Assembly: GCF_020171925.1 (NCBI RefSeq)
Contig: NZ_JAIVAR010000002.1
Location: 620,001-684,000 of the forward strand
Source: Rossellomorea aquimaris
GTDB taxonomy: Bacteria; Bacillota; Bacilli; Bacillales; Bacillaceae_B
Reading direction: 5' to 3'
Length of the DNA: 64,000 nt
Shown one piece after another: positions 1-7,256 of this stretch. The notes below the pieces were generated by a model. That model ran no database searches and was not told the DNA's origin. It saw nothing but the letters and a program-made list of their open reading frames with translations. The position numbers were made by a program, and so were the translations under genes. Each line of letters opens with the position of its first letter. Positions within the stretch are counted from its first letter, which is position 1.

Positions 1-2
1 AC

Positions 3-764
3 AGAATAGCAGACGCTCGTAAACAGAAAGCCAGGTCGAGAAATAAAAAGATCGTCGCGGCAACCGCAGCCGGCACGATCACCGCACTCCTTCTCGCCAA
101 CGGAAAAGCCGGCGCGTGCAGTACAGAATACACAGTCAAGAAGAATGATACATTATATAGCTTGGCAAAAAAATATGAAGTGACGGTCGAGCAATTGATG
201 GAAGCAAACGCCTTGGCATCCGATAAGATCATGGCCGGACAGCAATTGCTTGTTCCAGACAAACCCAATCATAATGAACTATTTTCCTATACGGTCAAAA
301 GAGGGGACACCCTTTACAGTCTTGCTAAACAACACGGGATGACAGTCGAGGAAATCACGTATCTTAATAAAAAGGCCAGCGATCAAATCAAGATTGGTGA
401 GGATCTATCCTTGCCAGCAGGACAATCATCCAGTGAAGTGGGTGAGTTTTATACGGTCTTGCCGGGCGACACGCTCTGGGGGATCTCTCATCGCTATGGG
501 CTCAAGCCTGAATCAGTCGCCAAAGCCAATGGACTGCAACTGGATATGGTCTTGATCGGACAGAACTTATTCATACCAGGAGAGGCAGAAGTATCACAGG
601 CTGCCATCATCGGAGCGGTGGACAGTTTTTCGGTTGAATTCAAAGATGACAAAGAGGAATTTGTCTTGAAGGTCCCTTATGGAACAGCTGAATCGTATCA
701 GAAGAAATCAGGACAGTTGGTGACAGTCATCCATAAGAATGGGGCCGTCATTTCAGTCAACTAA
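3..764 (+). CDS. LysM-repeat protein, 3' part only
   Basis: The frame is open from the left edge, so the true start lies upstream. A basic stretch and about 18 small/hydrophobic residues (near 45-115) look like a signal peptide or membrane anchor. Three LysM repeats follow (about 123-255, 282-417 and 444-578), each with the YTVxxxDTL start and a closing LxxP, and then a ~55-residue tail I do not recognise. LysM modules bind the N-acetylglucosamine of peptidoglycan, so a cell-wall or spore-cortex associated protein is likely. No catalytic domain is visible in the part present. A terminator follows directly. Confidence 0.85.
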   Translation, partial: RIADARKQKARSRNKKIVAATAAGTITALLLANGKAGACSTEYTVKKNDTLYSLAKKYEVTVEQLMEANALASDKIMAGQQLLVPDKPNHNELFSYTVKRGDTLYSLAKQHGMTVEEITYLNKKASDQIKIGEDLSLPAGQSSSEVGEFYTVLPGDTLWGISHRYGLKPESVAKANGLQLDMVLIGQNLFIPGEAEVSQAAIIGAVDSFSVEFKDDKEEFVLKVPYGTAESYQKKSGQLVTVIHKNGAVISVN

Positions 765-768
765 ATGG

Positions 769-803
769 AAAAGCGCATTTCATTGAGGAAGTGCGCTTTT
801 TCT
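769..803 (+). terminator. Intrinsic terminator after LysM gene
   Basis: Stem AAAGCGCA / TGCGCTTT with a short loop and a T-rich end, starting just after the LysM stop codon. Confidence 0.8.
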
Positions 804-850
804 ATTAGTGGAACAGGGCGATTTTTTCCTGATCAGCCAGCCGAAAAACA

Positions 851-879
851 TTGCTTACTCCCCCATAAATTGATAGAAT
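851..879 (+). promoter_or_regulatory. Predicted sigma-A promoter of aspA
   Basis: TTGCTT, 17-bp spacer, TAGAAT, with an extended TGA just before the -10. It lies about 40 bp upstream of the aspartase ATG. Confidence 0.6.
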
Positions 880-920
880 CTCGAATGGTAGTACTCAAAT
901 CGAACAAGAGGGGTAGAGAC

Positions 921-2351
921 ATGACAACGGCTACTAAAGGCTACAGAGTAGAAAAAGATTTCCTCGGGCAAAAAGAAGTGCCTGAGCATGTATATTATGG
1001 AATCCAGACGCTCAGGGCAGTCGAGAACTTCCCTGTGACGGGTTATAAAATTCATAAAGAAATGATCGATGCACTGGCGGTCGTCAAGAAAGCGGCAGCA
1101 CTTGCGAATATGGAAACAACGCGTCTTTATGATGGAATCGGACAGGCGATCGTGAAGGCCTGTGACGAAATCCTTGAAGGGAAGCTGCATGACTATTTCA
1201 TCGTAGACCCGATCCAGGGAGGCGCGGGGACATCGATCAACATGAACGCGAACGAAGTCATCGCCAATCGTGCCCTGGAGCTGCTTTCCCATGAGAAGGG
1301 TGAGTACGGGAAAGTCAGCCCGAACAGCCACGTGAATATGGCGCAATCGACCAATGACGTCTTCCCGACGGTCATCCACATTTCAACCCTGAAATTGTTG
1401 GACAAGCTTTTGGTCACAATGGAAGATATGCTGAGTGTTTTCAGAAAGAAAGCACAGGAATTTGATCACGTCATCAAAATGGGACGCACCCACCTTCAGG
1501 ACGCTGTACCGATCAGACTGGGTCAGGAATTTGAAGCATACAGCCGTGTGGTTGAGCGTGACATCAAGCGGATCGGCCGCACACGTGAGCACCTGTATGA
1601 AGTGAACATGGGAGCGACGGCAGTAGGGACCGGATTGAATGCAGACCCTGCTTATATAGAAAGTGTCGTGAAGCATCTGGCTGAAATCAGCGGGTTGCCT
1701 CTCACGGGAGCGGAGCACCTTGTCGATGCGACCCAGAATACGGATGCATACACAGAGGTTTCTTCTACTTTGAAGGTATGCATGACCAATATGTCCAAGA
1801 TCGCAAATGATTTGCGCTTGATGGCATCTGGGCCACGTGCCGGACTGGGCGAGATTTCGCTTCCCGCAAGACAGCCTGGTTCATCCATCATGCCTGGTAA
1901 AGTGAATCCGGTCATGCCTGAACTGATCAACCAGGTCGCATTCCAGGTCATCGGGAACGACCAGACCATTTCACTTGCATCAGAAGCAGGACAGCTTGAA
2001 CTGAACGTCATGGAGCCCGTGCTCGTCTTCAATCTCCTGCAATCCATCAGCATCATGAACAACGCCTTCAGAAGCTTCACCGATAACTGCCTGAGCGGAA
2101 TCGAAGCGAACGAAGACCGCATGAAGGAATATGTGGAGAAGAGCGTCGGCATCATCACGGCCGTCAATCCGCACCTTGGTTATGAAGTCGTATCAAGGAT
2201 TGCACGCGAAGCGATTTTGAAAGGAAAATCAGTAAGGGAACTTTGTCTCGAATATGATGTCCTGACAGAAGAGGAACTTGACTTGATTTTGAATCCGTTT
2301 GAAATGACGAACCCGGGGATTGCCGGGAAATTGCTGTTCGACCGTGAATAA
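921..2351 (+). CDS. aspA: Aspartate ammonia-lyase (aspartase)
   Basis: 476 residues, the usual aspartase length. It reversibly deaminates L-aspartate to fumarate and ammonia in the cytosol and feeds the TCA cycle. The fumarase/aspartase signature GSSIMPGKVN is at about residue 320, and TGLN and SSxxMP-type substrate loops are present. The N-terminus (EKDFLGQKEVP...YYGIQTLRA) is typical of Bacillus aspartases rather than FumC. The frame is open further upstream, but ATG 921 is preceded by an AAGAGGGG ribosome site and lies just after a good promoter. It is monocistronic between two terminators, with no asparaginase gene beside it (B. subtilis has ansA-ansB together). Confidence 0.93.
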   Translation: MTTATKGYRVEKDFLGQKEVPEHVYYGIQTLRAVENFPVTGYKIHKEMIDALAVVKKAAALANMETTRLYDGIGQAIVKACDEILEGKLHDYFIVDPIQGGAGTSINMNANEVIANRALELLSHEKGEYGKVSPNSHVNMAQSTNDVFPTVIHISTLKLLDKLLVTMEDMLSVFRKKAQEFDHVIKMGRTHLQDAVPIRLGQEFEAYSRVVERDIKRIGRTREHLYEVNMGATAVGTGLNADPAYIESVVKHLAEISGLPLTGAEHLVDATQNTDAYTEVSSTLKVCMTNMSKIANDLRLMASGPRAGLGEISLPARQPGSSIMPGKVNPVMPELINQVAFQVIGNDQTISLASEAGQLELNVMEPVLVFNLLQSISIMNNAFRSFTDNCLSGIEANEDRMKEYVEKSVGIITAVNPHLGYEVVSRIAREAILKGKSVRELCLEYDVLTEEELDLILNPFEMTNPGIAGKLLFDRE

Positions 2352-2355
2352 AAAT

Positions 2356-2397
2356 AAGAGCCCTGTCATTGCCGCTTGGGATGACAGGGCTCTTTTA
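2356..2397. terminator. Bidirectional terminator between aspA and the YIEGIA operon
   Basis: Long stem AAGAGCCCTGTCAT / ATGACAGGGCTCTT, A-rich on the left and T-rich on the right. It can serve both convergent transcripts. Confidence 0.85.
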
Positions 2398-2405
2398 TCA
2401 ATCTT

Positions 2406-2612
2406 TTATAATCGGATGACCAGGTAATCCCCATTGGTCATTTGAACAACGTCCGCTTTCATCCCTTTTGCGATATCGACGGTCATCTGTTTCAATGCTT
2501 CTTTGTCATCGCTGTATAATAGCAGCGGGCCACCGCTTATGACCCTGTCGCGGTCCGAGGTCAAGTATGCGAGTATTTGATAAGGAGGCTTCATGGAGCT
2601 TTCCCTTCCCAT
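2406..2612 (-). CDS. Small conserved protein, likely partner subunit of the YIEGIA protein
   Basis: 68 residues, no signal peptide or membrane segment, mixed alpha/beta character. It starts 7 bp after the stop of the upstream YIEGIA-type gene, so the two are co-transcribed and probably translationally coupled. Databases name small proteins in this position 'capping complex subunit for YIEGIA'; I rely on the gene order and size for that link. The start at 2612 has AAGGGTGAG upstream, and an internal ATG at 2594 is also possible. The biochemical role is unknown. Confidence 0.7.
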   Translation of the reverse strand: MGRESSMKPPYQILAYLTSDRDRVISGGPLLLYSDDKEALKQMTVDIAKGMKADVVQMTNGDYLVIRL

Positions 2613-2618
2613 AGATTC

Positions 2619-3536
2619 TCACCCTTTCAAATTGGTTTGCATGACCGCATGCGATTTTTTGGTGCTTTCAAGCAAAGGACACTTTTTCACCGATTCAATG
2701 AAAGCATCGATATCACGTTTGATCGGGACAAGCGCGATCATGACCCGTCCTTCCTCATAGTCCTTCCGCGTGAACTGATACCGCTTCACGCCCAAGGCCC
2801 GGCATGCTTCGAACAGTGCAGCCTGTCGCTGACCAAAATTGTCCAGGTTGATCCTGAAATGGTTCTCATTCGGATAAATGACGACAGCCATTCCTTCCTC
2901 AGAGAATAGCTTTTCCGCGTTATCAGTTCCAAGAAGATTACTGACATACATCCCATCCACAAAGAGGGAAGAGTCCTTGACTTCCACTTTTCCTTCCTTT
3001 ACTTCGGCTATATCCCCGATCGTCTTTCCTTTTGTAAATCTTTTCAAATAGTAAAAAAGAGCAAAGCCGATCAGTGCACCTCCGGCCAAGCAAACATAAA
3101 GGTTTCCGATCTTGAGGGGATTATGTAGGAACGAAATGCTGATCGATGTCGTGAGTGAGACGATGAAGGCGATATAATTCCTGGATTCAAACGTTTTAGC
3201 GATCCCATCGATGTATGCCTTTCCCCTGACTGTGTATTCTGTTTCTTCCAAGTCACTTAAACTTTCCTTCTCCATCTTCCTCACATCCCTGAATTGCTGG
3301 ATGGCCAATGTAAGAAAGGTCACGGCCACGAAATTTTTTGATAATAAGGCGGGAATGGCGACTGCTCCGAGTGAAGCAGCGACAAAGCCTGTGATCAGGT
3401 GGATGAGAAGGCCGTTCGGGTAACTTGGATATTGCCGGAAATCTTCCTTGATGGTCAAAATCCTGGCAAGTGTTCCAATCAGGATCGCGCTGGAAATCGA
3501 AAATAATTCATACGAACTCAGTGAAGCTGTCTCCAT
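2619..3536 (-). CDS. YIEGIA-family membrane protein
   Basis: 305 residues. Two or three N-terminal hydrophobic segments are followed by a YIDGIA stretch (the family hallmark is YIEGIA) and two further hydrophobic segments; the C-terminal half is soluble. The frame is open for 26 more codons upstream, but ATG 3536 has a clean GAGGTGAT ribosome site 7 bp before it. It heads a two-gene operon with the small protein downstream. The family is widespread in spore-formers but its function is not established to my knowledge. Confidence 0.75.
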   Translation of the reverse strand: METASLSSYELFSISSAILIGTLARILTIKEDFRQYPSYPNGLLIHLITGFVAASLGAVAIPALLSKNFVAVTFLTLAIQQFRDVRKMEKESLSDLEETEYTVRGKAYIDGIAKTFESRNYIAFIVSLTTSISISFLHNPLKIGNLYVCLAGGALIGFALFYYLKRFTKGKTIGDIAEVKEGKVEVKDSSLFVDGMYVSNLLGTDNAEKLFSEEGMAVVIYPNENHFRINLDNFGQRQAALFEACRALGVKRYQFTRKDYEEGRVMIALVPIKRDIDAFIESVKKCPLLESTKKSHAVMQTNLKG

Positions 3537-3642
3537 TGAGTAAATCACCTCAGCTTTACAGTGAATATCCCCTTTAGTATGAGAAGGGAATGATTGGATT
3601 ATTCCGTTTGACATCCACCCCGTCTTTTTTTATCATTTATAT

Positions 3643-3666
3643 TATAATACATGAACACATTGTCAT
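3643..3666 (+). promoter_or_regulatory. Candidate promoter/operator of czrA-cadA
   Basis: A -10-like TATAAT (3643-3648) is followed by an imperfect inverted repeat ATGAACACATTGTCAT (3651-3666). Position and shape suit an ArsR/CzrA-type operator covering the transcription start; no good -35 is visible. Confidence 0.4.
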
Positions 3667-3693
3667 ATATTGAAATAGAATAGGAGTGTCAGC

Positions 3694-4056
3694 ATGGGAA
3701 AAAGTAATAATGAAGAGGAGTTAGTGAGAGTGAACAAGGAGAAGGAAGGAAAAGAAGAGCCTTGTGTCGAGATTGACGAAGAGACACTGTTCATCGTGAC
3801 CCAGACGTTCAAGGCATTGTCAGAGCCTACAAGGGTGAAAATCCTTCACCTGCTTGCGCAGAAAGAACACTCAGTCAATGATATCGCGGAAAAATTATCA
3901 TTGCTTCAGACGACCGTATCCCACCAGTTGAGATTCTTGAAGAACTTGCGCCTGGTGAAGTATAGACGCGAAGGCACCACCCTGTATTACTCTGCTGATG
4001 ATGATCACGTCATGAATATGCTTCAGCAGACCATACACCATGCCAGACATCATTAA
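3694..4056 (+). CDS. czrA: ArsR/SmtB-family metal-sensing repressor, CzrA-like
   Basis: 120 residues with a winged-helix core (TRVKILHLL ... [10 protein letters not shown]) and a charged ~25-residue N-terminal extension. The alpha-5 zinc site of CzrA (D-x-H ... H-x-x-H, 11 residues between the second and third ligand) is intact as D103, H105, H116 and H119. This predicts derepression by Zn(II)/Co(II) rather than sensing through a CadC-type cysteine site; the only cysteine (C24) is in the extension. ATG 3694 follows AGGAGTG. It is co-transcribed with the P-type ATPase 15 bp downstream, its likely target. Confidence 0.88.
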   Translation: MGKSNNEEELVRVNKEKEGKEEPCVEIDEETLFIVTQTFKALSEPTRVKILHLLAQKEHSVNDIAEKLSLLQTTVSHQLRFLKNLRLVKYRREGTTLYYSADDDHVMNMLQQTIHHARHH

Positions 4057-4071
4057 GGAATGGGGGATAGT

Positions 4072-6177
4072 ATGAATGAATACAAACTTCAAGGTCTTTC
4101 ATGCGGGAATTGTGCACGGGAGATGGAAGAAGAAATCAATAAATTAGAGAACGGAGAAGGCTCCAGGATCCTTTATAACAGCAGTAAACTGGTGCTTTCA
4201 GACGGAGTGGACATGAAATCTGTCGAAAAGATCCTGACCGCTGACGGCGCAGCGATCGTAAAGAATCAGCATGATGATCATGCACACGGACACGCCCATG
4301 ACCATTCCCATGGGCATGGGGACAATATGCGGATGAAAATCCTGCTCGGGCTCTCAGTCATCATTTTCGGTTCTGCCATCTACGTGGACACACAAACGAC
4401 CAGCCTGCTACCGGTCTTCATGTACCTGACCGCTGCGGCAACGAGTGGATACCCGACGTTCATCAAAGGGGCAAAAAATCTGCTTAAACTGAAATTCAAT
4501 ATCGACACGTTGATGACAATCGCCTTGGTCGGTGCATTTTCCATTGGGGAATGGAAAGAGGGCACATTGGTCGCGATCTTGTTCGGTGTCAACGAGCTCC
4601 TTGAAGGAATGGGCATGGAGAAAGCAAGGAAGTCCATGGAGGAGCTGCTGAAGGTCGCCCCGAAGGAAGCCGTACTGATCAGTGGCGGCAAAGAACGGAT
4701 CGTCCCGATCGGCTCGCTTGATATTGGCGACCTGGTGCTCGTTAAGTCCGGGGAGAAAATACCTTCCGACGGAGTCGTCGAATCCGGGAAAAGCTCGGTC
4801 AATGAGGCCGCCATCACCGGGGAGGCCATGCCGGTCGAGAAGGAAATGGGCGAGATAGTCTACGGGGGGAGCATCAACAACGAAGGAGTCCTGAAAGTAC
4901 GGATCAGCAAGGCGTACCAAGACTCCTCACTGGCAAAGATCCTCCACCTCGTCGAAGAAGCGCAGGAAACGAAGACGCCGACAGAGCAATTCATCAATAA
5001 ATTTGCTGGCTATTATACGCCACTCATCATGGCGATATCGGGTCTCGTCATGCTTGTACCACCGCTCCTTTTTAACGGAGACTGGGGCTCCTGGTTCTAT
5101 CAAGGGCTTGCCGTCCTGATCGTCGGCTGCCCATGCGCCTTGATTCTGTCTTCACCGATCGCGATCGTTTCCGGTATCGCCAGGAACGCGAAGAACGGCA
5201 TCCTTGTCAAAGGCGGCGTGTTCCTCGAACAGCTCGGGAAAATCGACACCATCGCATTCGATAAGACCGGGACACTGACGAAAGGACACCCTTACGTCGA
5301 GAAGATGTTCGTCTATAAAAAGGAAGAATTCTTTGAGGTGGCAGGTTCCATCGAGAAATCCTCTTCCCACCCGATTGCCAGGGCAGTCATCGAAAAGCTG
5401 GCAACCGAAGACGTGTCATATCGCGAACCCGAAGAAATCAACACAGTCTCCGGTCAGGGAGTCACAGCGGTCCTGGACGGGAAGACTTATCGGGTCGGAA
5501 ACGAAAAAAGCATCGGATTCCCACCAGCTGAAGAAGTTTCCCAGCATATCGCAGAGCTGAAGGCCGGGGGCTACACACTGGTGATCGTATCAAGTGAAAG
5601 TGAAGTGCTAGGAATATTCGGGGTCACCGATGAGATCCGCGAAGAAAGCAGGGCCATTATCGGGGAACTGTATGCGGCCGGCATCAAGAATGCCGTCATG
5701 CTGACCGGCGACCATGACAAGACAGCGGAAAAAGTCGCAAAGCAAGTCGGATTGACAGATTATTATTCCAGCCTGTTACCTAACGAAAAAGTTGAAAAGG
5801 TAAAGGAGCTGACGGCAAAAGGCAAGACCGCCATGGTCGGAGACGGGATCAATGACGCTCCCGCCCTGGCGACAGCGGACCTTGGGATCGCCATGGGGAA
5901 AGGAACGGACAGCGCCATCGAGACGGCGGACATCGTGCTGATGCAAGATCACCTGGGGAAACTCCCTTCGGCCATCTCCATCGCCAAAAGAGTGAACAAG
6001 ATCATCAAACTCAATATCTCACTGGCACTCGGCCTGAAACTGATCGCCCTACTCCTCACAATCCCAGGCTTATTGACCCTATGGATCGCAATCCTTTCCG
6101 ACATGGGTGCAACCATCCTGGTCACCTTGATCAGCCTGACCGTCATGATCGGGGAGAAGAAGAAAAAAACGGCATAA
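4072..6177 (+). CDS. cadA: P1B-type heavy-metal exporting ATPase (Zn/Cd/Co), CadA-like
   Basis: 701 residues. Order: an N-terminal HMA-like domain with LSCGNC, a His/Asp-rich linker (about residues 60-85), transmembrane helices with the CPC metal site near residue 352, the phosphorylation motif DKTGTLT near 397, the SSHP motif, TGDHDKTA, and GDGINDAPAL in the P domain. CPC with the C-terminal helix features of CadA/ZosA predicts efflux of Zn(II), Cd(II) or Co(II) across the plasma membrane. ATG 4072 is preferred over an ATG at 4060 because GGGGGAT lies at the right distance. It is the second gene of the operon with the metal repressor. Confidence 0.92.
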   Translation: MNEYKLQGLSCGNCAREMEEEINKLENGEGSRILYNSSKLVLSDGVDMKSVEKILTADGAAIVKNQHDDHAHGHAHDHSHGHGDNMRMKILLGLSVIIFGSAIYVDTQTTSLLPVFMYLTAAATSGYPTFIKGAKNLLKLKFNIDTLMTIALVGAFSIGEWKEGTLVAILFGVNELLEGMGMEKARKSMEELLKVAPKEAVLISGGKERIVPIGSLDIGDLVLVKSGEKIPSDGVVESGKSSVNEAAITGEAMPVEKEMGEIVYGGSINNEGVLKVRISKAYQDSSLAKILHLVEEAQETKTPTEQFINKFAGYYTPLIMAISGLVMLVPPLLFNGDWGSWFYQGLAVLIVGCPCALILSSPIAIVSGIARNAKNGILVKGGVFLEQLGKIDTIAFDKTGTLTKGHPYVEKMFVYKKEEFFEVAGSIEKSSSHPIARAVIEKLATEDVSYREPEEINTVSGQGVTAVLDGKTYRVGNEKSIGFPPAEEVSQHIAELKAGGYTLVIVSSESEVLGIFGVTDEIREESRAIIGELYAAGIKNAVMLTGDHDKTAEKVAKQVGLTDYYSSLLPNEKVEKVKELTAKGKTAMVGDGINDAPALATADLGIAMGKGTDSAIETADIVLMQDHLGKLPSAISIAKRVNKIIKLNISLALGLKLIALLLTIPGLLTLWIAILSDMGATILVTLISLTVMIGEKKKKTA

Positions 6178-6186
6178 AGGTTTGGA

Positions 6187-6220
6187 AAAGGAGCAGATGG
6201 GATCGTCTGCTCCTTTTGTT
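6187..6220 (+). terminator. Terminator of czrA-cadA
   Basis: Stem AAAGGAGCAGA / TCTGCTCCTTT followed by TTG and T-rich sequence. Confidence 0.85.
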
Positions 6221-6270
6221 TGGTTGGGCGCTGGTGGTTAGAGATGGGGCTTTATTTAGAATCATTCTTA

Positions 6271-6664
6271 TAGGAGCATATATTTCTGATTAGGAGCATA
6301 AATGTCCAGATAGGAGCATAAAACGCTGGTTAGGAGCATAAATGTCCAGTTAGGAGCATAAACCCGTTGATTAGGAGCATAAATGTTCAGTTAGTAGGCT
6401 AACCGGCTGATTAGGAGCATAAATGTCCAGATAGGAGCATAAACCTGCTAATTCGCAGCAAAACTGTCCAGTTAAGAGGCTAAACCGTTGATTAGGAGCA
6501 TAAATGTCCAGTTAGGAGCATAAACCGCTGATTAGGAGCATAAATTTCAAGTTAGGAGCATAAATCCCCGATTAGGAGCATAAACCGCCAATTAGGAGCA
6601 TAAATCCCCGATTAGGAGCATAACTCCCCAATTAGGAGCATAAACCCCAAATTAAGAGCAAATC
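6271..6664 (+). repeat. Array A: 20 tandem units of 20 bp, core TAGGAGCATAA
   Basis: The core AGGAGCATAA (or a degenerate form) begins at 6271, 6291, 6311, 6331, 6351, 6372, 6392, 6412, 6432, 6453, 6473, 6493, 6513, 6533, 6553, 6573, 6593, 6613, 6633 and 6653, so the period is 20 bp with two 21-bp steps. The remaining 7-8 bp alternate between TGTCCAG and CCGCTGA types through unit 13, making a 40-bp higher-order dimer, and then decay into C/A-rich forms. Units 7, 10, 11 and 20 have mutated cores. There is no coding frame, since 20 is not a multiple of 3. It is related to array E near 34 kb. Confidence 0.9.
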
Positions 6665-7050
6665 CCAACTCCCTCCTCCACAAATCCCGCATAAACCCTT
6701 GCCAGATTTTCCCCAAAACACCGTTTCAACCACATCCCAACCAAAACAGCCCTCGGGCTGCTCAAACTAATCATTTTTTCGCTACATTCAATTTAAAAGT
6801 GACCCTTTTATGAATAATCATCAATGTGCAACCTCCACTCTAACCCATTTAAGGAAACCACCGCGCACACCCCATTACAACCTCTCCACTACATACACCG
6901 CATTACAACCACACACCCCAATTTTATTTTCCTAAAATATTGTCAAAAAAACGAACAACCCCTCTAAAAAATTTACAAAATTTTAATGATCACTTGTCAC
7001 AAAGATTATATCAATTCCATTATTATTCTGAATAATCGGACCGTAAAGCG
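6665..7050. other. Gene-free C/A-rich, G-poor tract after array A
   Basis: No open frame with a ribosome site on either strand. The + strand is conspicuously poor in G and rich in CCC/CCA/ACA runs up to about 6960, then AT-rich. A transcript of it would be weakly structured and C-rich, the composition favoured by Rho. Nothing else is recognised. Confidence 0.6.
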
Positions 7051-7092
7051 CTCCCAATGTTATCAAAGTATAACGTCGGGAGTTATTTTTTT
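7051..7092 (+). terminator. Isolated intrinsic terminator or attenuator upstream of qoxA
   Basis: CTCCC-GTTAT pairs with ATAAC-GGGAG (interrupted by an AAT/GTC internal loop), followed by TTATTTTTTT. The nearest upstream gene ended about 870 bp earlier at its own terminator, so this one either ends a transcript from the array region or acts in the qox leader. Confidence 0.65.
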
Positions 7093-7170
7093 GTCGAACG
7101 AGGAAATCTTTCCAACATTGTTACCGTTTTGTGAATAAACTTCGTCTAAATTTCGAAAATCAGTTTACAG

Positions 7171-7200
7171 TTGCATTAAAGAGGGGTACGTTTCTATAAG
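7171..7200 (+). promoter_or_regulatory. Possible qox promoter
   Basis: TTGCAT, 18-bp spacer, TATAAG, about 57 bp upstream of the qoxA GTG. It is a weak consensus match, chosen mainly for position. Confidence 0.35.
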
Positions 7201-7256
7201 AATTTGATAGTATGGGTCTACACGATATTTCTCCGCATAAAGGAAGGTGAACGCCT

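Noticed and set aside
855..2174. Several antisense frames inside aspA
   Set aside because: No ribosome sites, no recognisable domains, and fully contained in a clear aspartase gene.
6271..6664. CRISPR array
   Set aside because: Repeats are 10-13 bp with 7-8 bp between, the 'spacers' are themselves repeated, period is 20 bp, and no cas genes are present. The same applies to arrays B-F.
7100..7256. Riboswitch upstream of qoxABCD
   Set aside because: No known aptamer motif recognised; only the single hairpin near 7051-7092.
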